Source: Acanthosepion pharaonis | Taxonomy: Eukaryota; Mollusca; Cephalopoda; Sepiida; Sepiidae | Assembly: GCA_903632075.3 (NCBI GenBank) | Contig: CAHIKZ030000393.1 | Span: forward strand, 580,001-644,000 | DNA length: 64,000 bases | Direction: 5' to 3' | Shown: piece by piece, positions 52,015 through 63,243 of the stretch | Layout of the letters: each line of letters begins with the position of its first letter | Numbering within the stretch: position 1 is the stretch's first letter | The notes under the pieces: model-generated | Seen by the model: only the letters and a program-made list of their open reading frames with translations | Database searches by the model: none | What the model was told of the DNA's origin: nothing | Position numbers and translations under genes: made by a program

Positions 52015-53350
52015 GTCTACCATTTTCAGTTTCGCCGTGTACATTATTGTGGTTCCGGCAAACCTTTCTGAAGAAGTGTTGAACGAAAAATAGTACCCTT
52101 AAAAGAGTACGTTCGGTCATTTTTAAAGCCATATTCAATATTATATTTTCATAGATATTATTGTAGCTGAACTAGTGATCAAGGCACTTTCCAGTGGATA
52201 ATTTTCTCTTTTAATCAAAGTATGTCAAACATTTGTGGTCCATTTTGTTACGGTGAACCAATACGTTTTGTCCTTTGTGTTCATATAGTCTCTTGTTTAA
52301 ACTTCTTGTGGGATCTCTAATGTATTAATTCTGGCAATTTCTGCATTTGATAGAATAAATTCCTCCTTCAAGTTCTGGCTGGTTGTTTTGTCTTTTAGTT
52401 TTAGATTAAGTCTTTGATTGTTTTAGATGTAGTTGTGACAAACTTTGACATAGGGAATGCTACTTTGATTAAAAGAGAAAATCATCCAGTGAGCCGAAAA
52501 TGTCTGGAATGTTCCTTCACCGCTATTGTATAGTGACTTCGGAAGCCTCTTATTAACAAATCACACAATGATATTAAGATATATAATTTTGTATAAGTTT
52601 ATACATCTACAAACAGTATTTAGAAAAATATGACAAACTGGAAAGGTTTTTGTGAGGCGTATCATCCGTTAGGATTTTATCGGACTTTGTTGATGTTTCC
52701 ACGTCTACGCATGCGCACGAAACGGGAGACGCTGGCAGTTTGAAAATTTGGGAAAGACTGTTTTTAACTGAAGATTATTTTTTCTTTTAATCAAAGTAGC
52801 ATTTCCACTGTCAAAATTGTAGTCCGTTTTGTTACGGTGAACCAATACATTTTGTGTGTTGTCATTTAGAATGTCCCTTTTGTGTTCATATTCTTTATTT
52901 TAAAACTTCTTGAGGTTTCTCCATTGTATTCATCCAGGCAATTAATTCATTTGATAGAGTAAATTCCTCCAAGTTTTCGCTGGTTGTTTTGTTTTTATTA
53001 TTCATTAAGTATTTCATTGTTTTAGATGTAGTTGTGACAAATTTTATGCTGAGTTTAGATAAATTCTTTTCTGTTTTGATTTAGTGGGTAGAATAATATG
53101 CATTTTTAGATTCAATGGGTTTACCAGGAAGTACAGCTCCTCTATTTTGGAACATGTTATGTGCCTTTTGTTCCGCATTGAAAATTAAATTGGGTATTGA
53201 AGGGTCTTGAAAGCAATTTCAATGTATTTCTCCTCTTCTTGTAAATATTAGAGGCGGCAAATTCTGAGTGCTTTTAAATAGAATCTAGTGACCATTATTG
53301 ATTTTATTTTGTTATTATGATGTGAATAGAAGTATATTAAGTCATTTTCT
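52015..53350 (-). repeat. Degenerate direct repeat, possibly old coding
   Basis: 52190-52460 and 52785-53045 are direct repeats (TTTTCTTTTAATCAAAGTA, GTTACGGTGAACCAATAC, TTTGATAGA.TAAATTCCTCC, GTTTTAGATGTAGTTGTGAC). A third, inverted piece (GATTAAAAGAGAAAATCATC) lies at 52468. The minus strand offers a long frame with KPIESKNAYYSTH-like and KNKTTSENLEEFTLSNELIA codons, too decayed to name. CTGAAGAAGTGTTGAACGAAA at 52069 is a faint hammerhead-like string. Confidence 0.45.
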
Positions 53351-53394
53351 TGGTCCTTTTACTATAAGTATATATTGTTATTCATTTTTTTAAG

Positions 53395-53885
53395 AATTTC
53401 ACCCCAAGCAAGGCGGGAAGCCACTAGCACGCAAGGGGTTACAGAGAGTTGGAGCAAGAGCAAAGAGGAGTGATAGAGGAAAGGAGGAAGAGAAGGATAG
53501 GGGATAGATCAAGGCATCTGGAGACGTCGATTGACATTACATTTGAATAGTTGGAGATTATAGCTATCAGGTAAACAGGAAAAGGGGAGGGAGTTCCACA
53601 ATCGAGAGGTGCGAGATATGAAGCTATTGGAGTAGAATAGATGGCTACATTTAACAGTTTCAACAGTGAAAGGGTGTGAGCAAGATGCCAGCCTAGTAGA
53701 ACACTTAAATTCATGAAGTTTGAGAACCATTGAAAGCAGCTCATCGGAGCAGTTACCATGAAAGTATTTGTAAAAAAGACAGAGGGAGGCGACGGCACGT
53801 CTGTGAGAGAGCGACTGCAGACGAGATGCCAGATCAGGGCCAATTACATTGCATATCCGTCTCTGGAACTTATCTTATTATGAAG
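53395..53885 (-). pseudogene. LINE-A 3' portion
   Basis: In two frames the minus strand reads FYKYFHGNCSDELLSMVLKL-like, HPFTVETVKCSHLFYSNSFI, SRTSRLWNSLPFSCLPDSYN and FKCNVNRRL, the C-terminal end of LINE-A. The 3' terminus GGCTTCCCGCCTTGCTTGGGG matches other copies. Confidence 0.8.
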
Positions 53886-54305
53886 GGCTTCGTAAACAAT
53901 TTCAGTGATTCCTTTTACTATAAGTATATATTGTTATTCATTCTACTATAAATCTATGTTGTCATTTTTTTTTATAAAAAAATGTATTTTTACTTTCATA
54001 GATTTGTTTGGTGAGTCACTATTTACCCATATCTGGGACCCTTAACAACAGCAATTAGGACGTGGTTCCGCGCTCCTCAGCACCCCTTCAATCTGTCAAT
54101 CAGTGGCATTGCTGCTATCGTCATACACAGGACTAATCTTTATCTTGTCCGCAATCTGAAATTTTCCCTTTCAATATTGATTTTATTTTAGGGGGAAAAG
54201 TTAAATCTTACCGGGAACCAAATCTTGACCTTTGGGTCTGACAGATATAAATAATGAAATGTTTTTCAAAGAAAAACAAACTTGCAGAAAATCTGAAGAA
54301 CGGGC
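53886..54305. other. No gene; weak match to 17.68-17.86 kb
   Basis: TTTACCCATATCTGGGACCC and GTGGTTCCGCGCTCCTC resemble TTTGCCCATAGCTGGAACCC and TTGGTTCCATGCTCCTC near 17685. It may be a further, unrecognised dispersed repeat. Confidence 0.4.
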
Positions 54306-54309
54306 AATC

Positions 54310-54465
54310 GAGTTCAAAGAATCCCTGAAGATTCTTGCAATTCTTACGCTGTCAGTTGCCGATTTCGTTTGATTGCAGCCCGCGTTCAACATTTTCAGTT
54401 GTTCTATTTCTTGAAGGCCTTTCAGAACCTGAGTCGCTTTCAACAGATTACGCGTCCATGTCTAA
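54310..54465. repeat. Direct repeat, left copy
   Basis: TTTGATTGCAGCC, AACATTTTCAG, TTTCTTGAAGGCC, AGAACCTGAGTCG and TTTCAACAGATTACGC recur in order at 56770-56930, on the other side of the DD37E transposon. Confidence 0.65.
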
Positions 54466-55026
54466 AGCGTTTGGAACAATATTTGATTTACAAACTGAAT
54501 CTCATGCTTTTCTTAATGATTTTGATCTTACTACAGAGGAATGTCTAAAATTTCTGCAAAACATAATGCGACAGTCCAACTAAATATAAGTTCACTCGTC
54601 CGTGTATTGAATAATACTCATGCGCAGTAAAGTCGCTCTGGATGGTTAACTTAGTGTCTTTCAACGTTTCAAAACAGTTTTCAAAGACCTTTTTGAAATT
54701 CTCGCATATTCTTACCTATTTTACGAAAGTTTGTTCAGTCCTGGTTCGGGGTCACCATCAGCTGTTTCGACACGTTCTTATTAATCTTGTCCACGATCTA
54801 AATTCTTATAACTGGAATTTTAGCCTTAGATAAAACTCGTGGTTTGTCGTGGTGTCCTTCCTCTTAAGAGTCTATGTTAGACTCTTCCCGTCCACGATAA
54901 GAGCAGTAGGCCAGAATGCTTCAGGAAAGGGTGAATTCTGAATAGATTAAGTGATAGTTCATTCGATAGACTCTCACTAGTCGTGTAATACTCTTCTGGT
55001 GTACTAAATGTTTAATATACGATATA
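54466..55026. other. No gene; small hairpin
   Basis: AAGAGTCTATGTTAGACTCTT at about 54868 is a perfect 9-bp-stem hairpin. Confidence 0.55.
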
Positions 55027-56590
55027 CACTGCGTGCCAAATTACTATCGAAATAACTATTTTTCTAATATTTCAAAAACCGTCCAATCAATTCGCACAAA
55101 ATTTTGGCAACACTGACCTGCGCAATCACTGAAATTTTCGTACTGATCTGTGCATTGTAAACAAACTGGCGCCATATTTGTTATCAGTGCGGTTATTTGA
55201 CCGTGCCAAATTATTAGAAAAGTGTAAGAATTTAGTGAAAAGATGGGCCGTAAAAGCAGTTTAAATGATGCTGAAAAGAAAACTATTACCTCAGAACTCT
55301 CAAAAGTTAAATCTACCCTAGAAATTTCTAAAATGATAGGGAGGTGTCATCAAACAGTGAAAAAGTTTACCGCCGACCCTACACAAGTACGCAGATAAAG
55401 GCAGGCCGAGGGTTGTTTCACGTCGTCTCATGTCACGACTTAAACGAGAGGCCACGAAGAACCCTGGACTTACCAGTCAAGAGCTATTCAGTCGCAGTGG
55501 GGATCCTGCTGTGTCTAAAATTACTCAGTGTCGGTATCTGAGGGAAATAGCAACAACAGTCAAACCTGTATCGAAGCCTCCGTTAACGAGAAATCACATT
55601 CAAAATCGATTGAAATGGGCCGAGGACAATATGAAGATTGACTTCTCTAAAGTTTTATTCACAGATGAAACTCGAGCAACACTTGACGGGCCATATAGAT
55701 GGTGCAAAGGCTGGGTAATGAACGGACAGAATCGCCATCAGCGTTTGAGACGCCAACAAGTCGGTGGAGGCATAATGATCTGGGGGTGGTATTATTGGAA
55801 AGACATTAGGGGGCCGTGGAGAGTACTAGATGGCGTCAAAATGACTGCTGATGCATACATAGCGTTTATGAAGGAGCATCTTGAACCGTGGATGAAAAGG
55901 CAAAGAGTTGCCTTCAGAAGGGCCATTGTTTTATGCAAGATAAGGCTCCCTCACAAGCTGCTCACAAAACTACTGAATATTTGAAACAGTTAGGCTTCGA
56001 TGGACCTCGAAAAATGAAGTGGCCAGCAAATTCTCCGGATTTGAACCCAATCGAAAACCTTTGTAGCATCATGAAGCGAAGACTGTACGCCAACGGACAA
56101 CAATTCAGGAGCAACGCTAAGTTGTGGGAAGCAATTCTTGACATATCTCGCGGCAATACAGCAGGTGACATCCTACAATTAACAAATTCTATGGATCGTC
56201 GATTTTTTGAAGTAATTTCAAAACAGGGAAAGCACATTCCATATTAATTTGTTTAAAACTGTGCTTTGTTTTGTATCTGTTATTATTTGTTTGATTATCT
56301 TATTTATTAACTTTTTTTATCATAAACATTGACATGCAACATTAATAAACGTTTTGTTTGCTCAATTCTTGGAATTGTACTAAACCTTTCTAATAATTTG
56401 GCACGCTCAAATCATCGCGCTGATAACAAATACGGTGCCAGTTTGTTTAGATTGCGCAGATCAATACGAAAATTTCAGTGATTGCGCAGGTCAGTGTTGC
56501 CAACATTGTGTCAAAATTTTGTGTGAATTGATTCGACGGTTTTTGAAATATTAGAAAAAAGTTATCTTGATAATAATTTGGCACGCAGTG
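55027..56590 (+). mobile_element. Tc1-type DD37E transposon, 1564 bp, near complete
   Basis: Both ends read CACTGCGTGCCAAATTA, each flanked by TA (55025-55026 and 56591-56592). The terminal inverted repeats are long, 55027-55222 and 56385-56590, and align throughout. The motif CGTGCCAAATTATTAG occurs at the outer and again at the inner end of each arm in the same orientation, as in IR/DR transposons with two transposase-binding sites. One transposase gene lies between. The copy is structurally intact; only the ORF is broken. Confidence 0.92.
55243..56247 (+). pseudogene. DD37E transposase with two frameshifts
   Basis: Begins ATGGGCCGTAAAAGC 20 bases inside the left TIR; about 335 codons. Residues 3-45 form a helix-turn-helix (LNDAEKKTITSELSKV, EISKMIGRCHQTVKKF). 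A shift near 55385 moves to the frame of GRPRVVSRRLMSRLKREAT, LTRNHIQNRLKWAEDN, LFTDETRATLDGPYRW (first Asp) and GGGIMIWGWYYWK. A second shift near 55925 restores CFMQDKAPSQAAHKT (second Asp) and SPDLNPIENLCSIMKRRL (Glu), ending GKHIPY-stop. Counting from QD to IE gives 37 residues between, so DD37E rather than the usual DD34E. It would act in the nucleus on its own TIRs. With both frameshifts it is inactive. Confidence 0.88.
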
Positions 56591-56599
56591 TATCGGCAA

Positions 56600-57296
56600 A
56601 CCTTGTTTTTTTTATTACTTAACCATTTACTTGGCCACAACAAGGTTTCAAAGTGACAAATTTTTATTGTAGAAGCTATGACATACCTGAGTGATGCGAA
56701 GTATTGCCAAAAATCCGAGCGCAAGCTGAGAACAATGGACAATTGTGATATTCAAAATCATTGGATACTTTCCTGACGGTCTGTTGAATGCCCGGAAATT
56801 CTTCTACATCTCGCAGTGTCTTTTGTTGGCTTCATTTGATTGCAGCCTACAAGTATTGAATATTTTCAGGTGGTCTGTTTCTTAAGGGCCTTTTAGAACC
56901 TGAGTCGATTTCAACAGATTACGCCTGAAGTGACAATAACAACAGTTTTTTTTTTCTAAGTTTCAGTCACTGAACTATCCAAAAAGCCTTCTAAATAATT
57001 TGAAACCAAACGAAAAGTTAATGATAAAATTTAAAGCAAACGCTCTTTTTTTTTGTTCCTCATCGTGTCTTCGTGCAGGTGGTAATCTTCAGGTAAATGT
57101 TGGAAACTAACCGATGTAAAATATAATAGTAATATTTATAATCGATTGTTAAGATAGTACAAAGGTCTATACAAATATAAAAATACATAAACCAATTATA
57201 AAAAACCTTGTTTTTTTTTTTACAATTTTATATGGTTTATCGTGTTGTATTTAATGCCTGAGTACATATACCTGTGGATCCTCTTCCCAGTTTTTT
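56600..57296. repeat. Right copy of the flanking direct repeat, then AT-rich DNA
   Basis: 56770-56930 matches 54310-54465. 56935-57296 holds poly-T runs and no recognised gene. Confidence 0.6.
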
Positions 57297-58516
57297 ATAA
57301 TGCCAACGAACACTCGTTGTCACTTTTGTCATGCCAACGAAAACCCGTTGCCACTTTTTAATGCCAACAAATAATCCTTGCCATATTTGTAATGCCAACG
57401 AGCATTCGTTGCCATTTTATTAATGCCAACGAATACCCTTTGCCACTCTTGTAATGACAACGAATACGCGTTATGACATTTTTTATACCAACGAATATTC
57501 GTTGCCACTTTTGTGATGGCAACGAATATACGTTGCTACATTTGTAATGCCAACGAATGCTCGTTACCATTTTTGTGATTCCAACGAATAATTGTGGTCA
57601 CTTTGTAATGCCAACGAACACGCATTGCCACTTTTGTAATGCTAACGAATACTATTTATTTGCCAACGAATACAAGTTGCCACTTTTGAGATGCTAACGA
57701 ATACAAGTTGCCAATTTTGTGATGCCAACGAATATTCGTTGCCACTTTTTTTAATGCCAACGAACGCCCGTTTTCAATTTTGTTATGCCAAGGATGCTCG
57801 ATGCCACTTTTGTGATGCTAACGAATACACGTTGCTACTTTTGTAGTGCCAACGAACATTCGTTGCCACGTTTGTAATGCCATCGAATACTCGTTGCTAC
57901 TTTTGAATGTCAGTGAACTTTCGTTGCCAATTTTGTAATGCCAACGAATGATCCTTGCTACATTTGTGATGCTAACGAATACTCGTTGCTACATTTCTAA
58001 TTCCCAAGAATATCACTTTTGTAATGCCAACGAAAAATCGTTGCTACATTTTTAATGCCAACGAACATTCGTTGCCACTTTTGTGATGCCAACGAATACT
58101 CATTGCCACTTTTTAATGATCACGAACACGCGTTGCCACTTTTGTAATCCCAAAGAATACACGTTGCCACTTTGTAATGCCAACAAAAATTGTTGCCATT
58201 TTTTGATGCAAACGAATAATCGTTGCCATATTTTTGATGGAAAAGAATACTCGTTGCCAAATCTGTCATGCCAACGATTACTCGTTACCACTTTTGTGAT
58301 GCCAACGAATACTCGTTGCCATTTTTTGATGCCAACGAATATTCCTTGCCACTATTGTGATGCCAAGGTATATTCCTTGCCACTATTGTGATGCCAACGA
58401 ATACTCTTTGCCACTTTTGTAATGCCAACATATACTCGTTGCCATTTTTGTAATGCCAACGAATAATCGTTACCACTTTTGTGATGCCAACGAATATTCA
58501 TTTTCGTAATGCTCGT
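57297..58516 (+). repeat. Minisatellite, about 31-bp unit, about 39 copies
   Basis: Consensus AATGCCAACGAATACTCG followed by TTGCCACTTTTGTG. The centre CAACGA-ATAC-TCGTTG is an inverted repeat, so each unit can fold as a 6-bp hairpin. Sequence varies mostly in the loop (ATAC, ACAC, ATTC) and in the T-run length. Open frames through it are incidental. Confidence 0.95.
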
Positions 58517-58735
58517 TGTATTAGAGACTTTGTAATCGCAGATACAACTATAGTAACGCCGTCGAACAATACTGGTGACAGACGCCTTCGAATATCACTC
58601 GTGCTAATAGTACTTGCTAGATAATATTCATTCGAATAGTAATTGTGATCTGAATAAAGAAATAGTACAGTGAATAGAGTATAGAACAACGGTAAGTATA
58701 TTAATAGAGTATAGAATAGAAAGAGGGATCCCTAT
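58517..58735. other. Degenerate flank of the minisatellite
   Basis: Scattered CGAAT and CTCGT motifs suggest decayed units up to about 58650. Confidence 0.4.
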
Positions 58736-58739
58736 GTTA

Positions 58740-58880
58740 ATAGAGATTAGACTAGAAACGGCGTCACGCTACCACCCATATATTCGTTTCCTCTATGGCC
58801 ACATGTTCTGGTTAATTCAGTAATTGGATCGCCTGTGTTTGTTCTCTGGCGATCTATGTTCAGTGTCAGCAGAGACACTT
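58740..58880 (-). repeat. Dispersed repeat D1, copy 2
   Basis: Inverted relative to 9180-9325, same landmarks (see that entry). Confidence 0.6.
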
Positions 58881-59214
58881 TATTACTATATAACACAGTC
58901 TAAGTTTAATTCTACCGGCCTATGTTTTCGAAGTCTTAGTTTACGGTGAAATCACGCTGAAAACACTTCTTTTCGTTCGATAACTGAACTTAAGCAGTAT
59001 TAATCTTGTGATGACCGGGTAATCTAAACAACCACTACAATCCGAAATATAATTCGATAGTAAATAACTAACAAAAGGTTGATAAGCCGTAAAAAATCAA
59101 ATCAATCAATCAAAAGTCTTAATAATGAGAATCACTCAAATACGTTTATCCACCATATGTAACATTTAAGAAAATGAGTAATAATGTCGGATTATAAAAA
59201 ATATCCATACTTTT

Positions 59215-59273
<59 letters not shown>

Positions 59274-59800
59274 AGGGGGAGAGATAATGATATAAGAGTT
59301 ATATTCCCGAATTAATTCAGCTTACAACAAACAAATGTAGGAATTACAAGTTTTCATTGCCATTGCACATGGATTCACCATTGGTTATGCATTTTCGCAA
59401 GCGATGAGTAGTAGCCTACTTGACAAGCTCCGAAAACCTGTACCGTCCGAGATCACCTTTTTCGCAGAAACATATTTCCCACTGCTTAACTATGTTCACA
59501 TCCAGTGTTTGGTTTCCGTATATGTTCCCCTAGTGCTGACGAATAGCAATGGACACATTTTTTCCACAGGGAAGAATTTAGGGACACGTCTCGGCTTCTT
59601 ACCAGTCAGACGCTGCTACCGTTTCCAAGGCAAACCGTTTGATTATTATTAGGAACGTTCAATCTCTAATGCCAAAATACCGACATCTGCCTTAAAAATT
59701 CTTTATAATTGCTAATTGATCAGCCGAAATCGCTCTGATCTACAGATCATTTGGACAGCTTTTCTCCTTTTTAATCGTCTGGGAGAACCTTTTTTTGTTT
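58881..59800. other. No gene; (TA)(TG)(AG) microsatellite at 59216-59273
   Basis: An 82-codon open frame at 59404-59652 has no recognisable domain, no repeat match and no promoter evidence; not called. Confidence 0.5.
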
Positions 59801-59807
59801 TCAATCA

Positions 59808-60676
59808 TCCAATAACTTGGACCGATATTGAATGTGAATTAAGTTTAAGCGTCTAATGATAATTTTTCTTTTTCTTTCAGATTTAACAACTTAAGTCTTT
59901 GGCAATTTCAAGCATGGAAAGATTAACAATCAAACAACGTGTTAAATTTATCGAAGCCTATTCCGAAAATGGACATTCAAATTTATAAATATACGACCCA
60001 ATGATTCCGCTAGCAAATAATGCACATCAAACAGTGACCTTTTGTAGATGCAGTGGCTTTTCAAAAATCTTCCTTGGATTTTCATCAGCCCAAATGCAAC
60101 AATTCTGCTTATTAACGAATCCACCAAGATGAAAATGGGCTTCATCACTAAAGAGGATTTTGTACGAAAAATCTTCATCAGCTTGTCTTTGCTAATGCAC
60201 CCAACTGTACGGCGCTCCAAATGGTCAGCAGGTTTCAGTTCTTGTTTCAATTGAATTTTGTAATCGTATAGAGACAAATCTTTTGTCAAAATTCGATGTA
60301 ACGTTGTTGTGAAGCGGTTCACTTCCTGCGCACGATGACGAATAGAGGGGTCTGGATTTTTGGCTACATTCTCGTGCACTGCAGCAATGTTTTCAGCTGA
60401 ATTGCGTAAACGAGCACACAGTTGTGTTTTCATATCTGCCACCGACCCAGTTTGTTTGAATTTGCCAACAGTTTTTCAAAGTGCACCCTCGGTTGGTCGA
60501 TTATGTTGACCAAAAATATCGCGATGTGCGCGAAATGCATTTCTGATAATTTTAACACGTTTGATTGTTAATCTTTCCATAGTTGAAATTACCAAAGTTG
60601 TTAAATCTGAAAGAAAAAGAAAAAATCATTAGACGCTTAAACTTAATTCACATTTAAAATCTGTCCAAGTTATTGG
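59808..60676 (-). mobile_element. Transposon remnant with inverted 5' ends
   Basis: Left arm 59808-59942 and right arm 60549-60676 are reverse complements: CCAATAACTTGG, AATTAAGTTTAAGCGTCTAA, TTTCTTTTTCTTTCAG (intron-end-like) and ATGGAAAGATTAACAATCAA. Each arm thus carries the transposase start codon (59914 on plus, 60580 on minus). Only the minus-strand gene continues. This is either a fold-back derivative or two truncated copies head to tail. Confidence 0.7.
59948..60580 (-). pseudogene. Tc1/mariner-superfamily transposase fragment
   Basis: From 60580: MERLTIKQRVKIIRNAF, KTVGKFKQTGSVADMKTQLC, ENIAAVHENVAKNPDPSIRH, RFTTTLHRILTKDLSLYDYK (second DNA-binding motif), IQLKQELKPADHLERR. After one frameshift: FSYKILFSDEAHFHLGGFVN with the first catalytic Asp, KQNCCIWADENPR, KVTVWCALFASGIIGSY. 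It ends before the second Asp. The family is common in arthropods and other invertebrates. The transposase lacks two of three catalytic residues. Confidence 0.8.
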
Positions 60677-60699
60677 AACATCCTTCTATTATATTGAAT

Positions 60700-61285
60700 C
60701 ATTTACTGCTCTGGTCTGCTGCTAAAAAAGTTGGTTTACTGTGTTGTGCTAGACAATTATTCTCGCCAGAATCTAGCTTACATATTTATAGACTTATATC
60801 ATTCGTCCATTTATTGAATATTGCTGCCACATTCATGTCATGTATTTAAATATTCTTGATAAAATCCTAAGAAAAATCTGCAATGTTATTGGGCCTGACT
60901 TGACTTCAATTACTTTCTCACCGCCGTATCGTAGTTTCCCTGTGCTATTTCTATACATACATTCATGGTAATTGTGTTGGTGAACATTTCTCTCTAGTAC
61001 CTAGACTCTTTTAATTTAAGTGCAGTACTAGATTGGCGGCAAGGTCTCATCATTTTACAGTTGAAATGGTTAAATATAACCGTGCTACTTTCTTCAGGCA
61101 TATTTTTCTCCTCGTCAAATTTGACCTTCAAAATTTTAAATGCAATGTCAATCGTTGTCTCCCGTCTTCTTAATTCCTGTTCTTTTATTGTTCTTACTCT
61201 CCTTAATAATGTTTTTTTTTTCATATTTTCTCACACTCAGTACCCTTATAGTGGCAATAAAGCCACTAAGACGCAATTTTTTTAT
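60700..61285 (+). pseudogene. LINE-A 3' portion
   Basis: SAAKKVGLLCCARQLFSPES, LNIAATF, ILDKILRKICNVIGPDLTS, then frameshifted SLVPRLF- and FHANSF-like pieces and a final T-rich tract. The LDKI region offers an uninterrupted comparison for the Helitron insertion site at 38.16 kb. It ends with AGTGGCAATAAAGCCACT (61253), a perfect 6-bp-stem hairpin with AATAAA in the loop. Confidence 0.75.
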
Positions 61286-61412
61286 ACCTTTTTATGATAA
61301 AATTTTAGAATAGCTCTAAGGATTAACTATTGGGCACTTTCTAAAATTTACTGGAATTCGTTAATTTCGAGGGTGACTTTAACCCGTAGTTGATATATGC
61401 AAGAAGAATTTT

Positions 61413-61468
<56 letters not shown>

Positions 61469-62045
61469 GAATTGTTCAAAAGAGATTGTGGTAATAATCG
61501 GTACAGACAATTTTCTACACTCTCTTATTCCCGCAACAAAAAGGAAAACTTTGGGATCTTTAGAAAAACTGAATAAAAGAATATGAGATTTATATCATTT
61601 TTCTTGTCTGTCACATTCAATGAAACATGTATAAAAGAAAGGTTGCTGCCCATATATACAAGATAGATAAAAAGGTTTCTTAAATTTTATCACACAATTC
61701 TAGGAAGAATTGTCTTCAACGGGAGGGTATGCAAATTAGGGAGTTGTGGCAAGAAACAACAAAAAGATGAAAAAGTCACGTTATGCTCACAGCAGGATCA
61801 CCGGGGATGGGGGGCGTAAAAGGAAAGCAAATTACAGCAAATCTCTCAGGCTTTGGATATTTCATTTCATTTTGCTTCTAGTCGATTTCCTGTAAAAGCT
61901 GCCAGACATTAGAGGCAAGAATTTCATCAAATGTTGAAATCGACTTGCAAAGGAAAACGTTTCGAGATGTGGAAACTCTGAGCTACTTGACCCAAATCGA
62001 AAGCTATCATATACTCCTGTTACGAGAATACGCATAAAATATAAT
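61286..62045. other. No gene; (GATA)n at 61411-61466
   Basis: Contains the GATA tract and otherwise unremarkable sequence. Confidence 0.6.
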
Positions 62046-62049
62046 TATT

Positions 62050-62390
62050 ATTATTATTTGCTTTTTCCTATCTTTATTGCTGAGAGTCCGGGGACCAACT
62101 ACAATTGCACCGATGCTTTCCATTGTCTCCTGTCCTTCTCCATCACCGTGCTCTCCAGACTGCATCCTCCCCCCGTCCGATATCTGATGTCATCAGTCTA
62201 GAGTAGCCTTTGTCTTCCCCTCAGTCTCCTGTCAGCGATGCCTCCCTCCAGGATATGGGGGACAGAACTTCTGTGCCCTGATGAGATGAGCAAAGTATTG
62301 TAGTTTTTCGCTTCCGTATAGTTGCGACCAACTGCCACACTCTTCCTATCTCCTCCAGGACAGAGGCGTTTGTTTTGTGGTCCATTTACA
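62050..62390 (-). pseudogene. LINE-F C-terminal fragment
   Basis: Minus strand: VDHKTNASVLEEIGR, QLVATIRKRKLQYFAHLIRA, then frameshifted KTKATLD...HQISD and GDGEGQETM. This fits the C-terminus of a non-LTR element (KRKLQYFGHLIRA...GKRRRGRP). A different clade from LINE-B. Confidence 0.7.
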
Positions 62391-62430
62391 ACAACAGCAA
62401 CAACAAGAGTAACAACAACAACAACAAAAC

Positions 62431-62466
<36 letters not shown>

Positions 62467-62662
62467 CTTAGGTTTTTACTGTTTTGTTTTTTACAAAAAT
62501 TGATCAGAGGAAAATGTGAAACCAATTCTGACCTTTCTGGTTGGGACCCGAAAGGAAATGTGTATAAAACAGGAATCAAAAGAAATAATAATAATAAGAA
62601 GAAGAAGAAGAAGAAGAAGAATTTTTATTATTATTATTAGTAGTAGTAGTAGTAGTAATAAT
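62391..62662. repeat. (CAA)n, (AAT)n, (AAG)n, (TTA)n, (AGT)n microsatellites with LINE-C end
   Basis: (AAT)n at 62430-62466; a LINE-C 3' end (GGGACCCGAAAGGAAATG) at 62540-62580; then AAG 62593-62620, TTA 62624-62638 and AGT 62638-62660. Confidence 0.9.
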
Positions 62663-62664
62663 GG

Positions 62665-63033
62665 TAGTAGTCCCTGCAAATTGTAATGTATTTTTGAAGA
62701 TAACCCCAAAACTATCAAAATACAAGGATCTTGAAGTGGAAATCTAAAATATGGCGCACGTGAGGACTTCAATAATTGCAGTTGTAGAAGAAGCCCTCGG
62801 ATTGACTGGAAATGATTCCGATACACCCACTGAAGGGGTTCCTGGTAGACCAAAAACAATGCCTTAAAGAAATACAAAAAATGTACTCACAACTACAGCT
62901 CATACATTTCGAAGAGCTTTATCTATGTAAAATGTTCGTGATCATCAGAAAAAAGATTACTGGAAAATTTCACGAAGCCATTTCTAAACTTAAGTCTCTG
63001 GTTGGGACGGAAATGTCTGTACAACAGAAATCA

Positions 63034-63069
<36 letters not shown>
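62665..63069 (+). pseudogene. LINE-C tail with (AAT)n end
   Basis: CNVFLKITPKLSKYKDLEVEI, VVEEALGLTGNDSDTPTEGV, AGCTTTATCTATG block, then GGGACGGAAATGTCTG and (AAT)n at 63035-63069. Confidence 0.8.
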
Positions 63070-63070
<1 letters not shown>

Positions 63071-63079
63071 TACTGTAAA

Positions 63080-63243
63080 ATATGCAACTTTTACTGGAAG
63101 GAATATGTAATAAACTGGTATATGAACCACACTAGATTAAAGAGAAAGCACCCGTAACAATATTAGGGGATTTTACAATACACAGAGAGAGAACAATCAA
63201 AGCTAATCGCCCCCAACAAATGACCTGGAAGAAAATCAAAGGA

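Noticed and set aside
55962..56237. 91-codon minus-strand ORF in the DD37E element
   Set aside because: Shadow of the transposase C-terminus, which carries the catalytic motifs on the plus strand.
57297..58516. CRISPR-like array
   Set aside because: Units are contiguous tandem repeats with an internal palindrome; there are no unique spacers, and the setting is eukaryotic.
59404..59652. 82-codon ORF as a small gene
   Set aside because: No recognisable domain, signal peptide or repeat match; frequency of such frames by chance is high here.
61245..61275. AATAAA-containing hairpin as a host polyadenylation site
   Set aside because: It is the conserved 3' terminus of LINE-A copies, not evidence of a host transcript.
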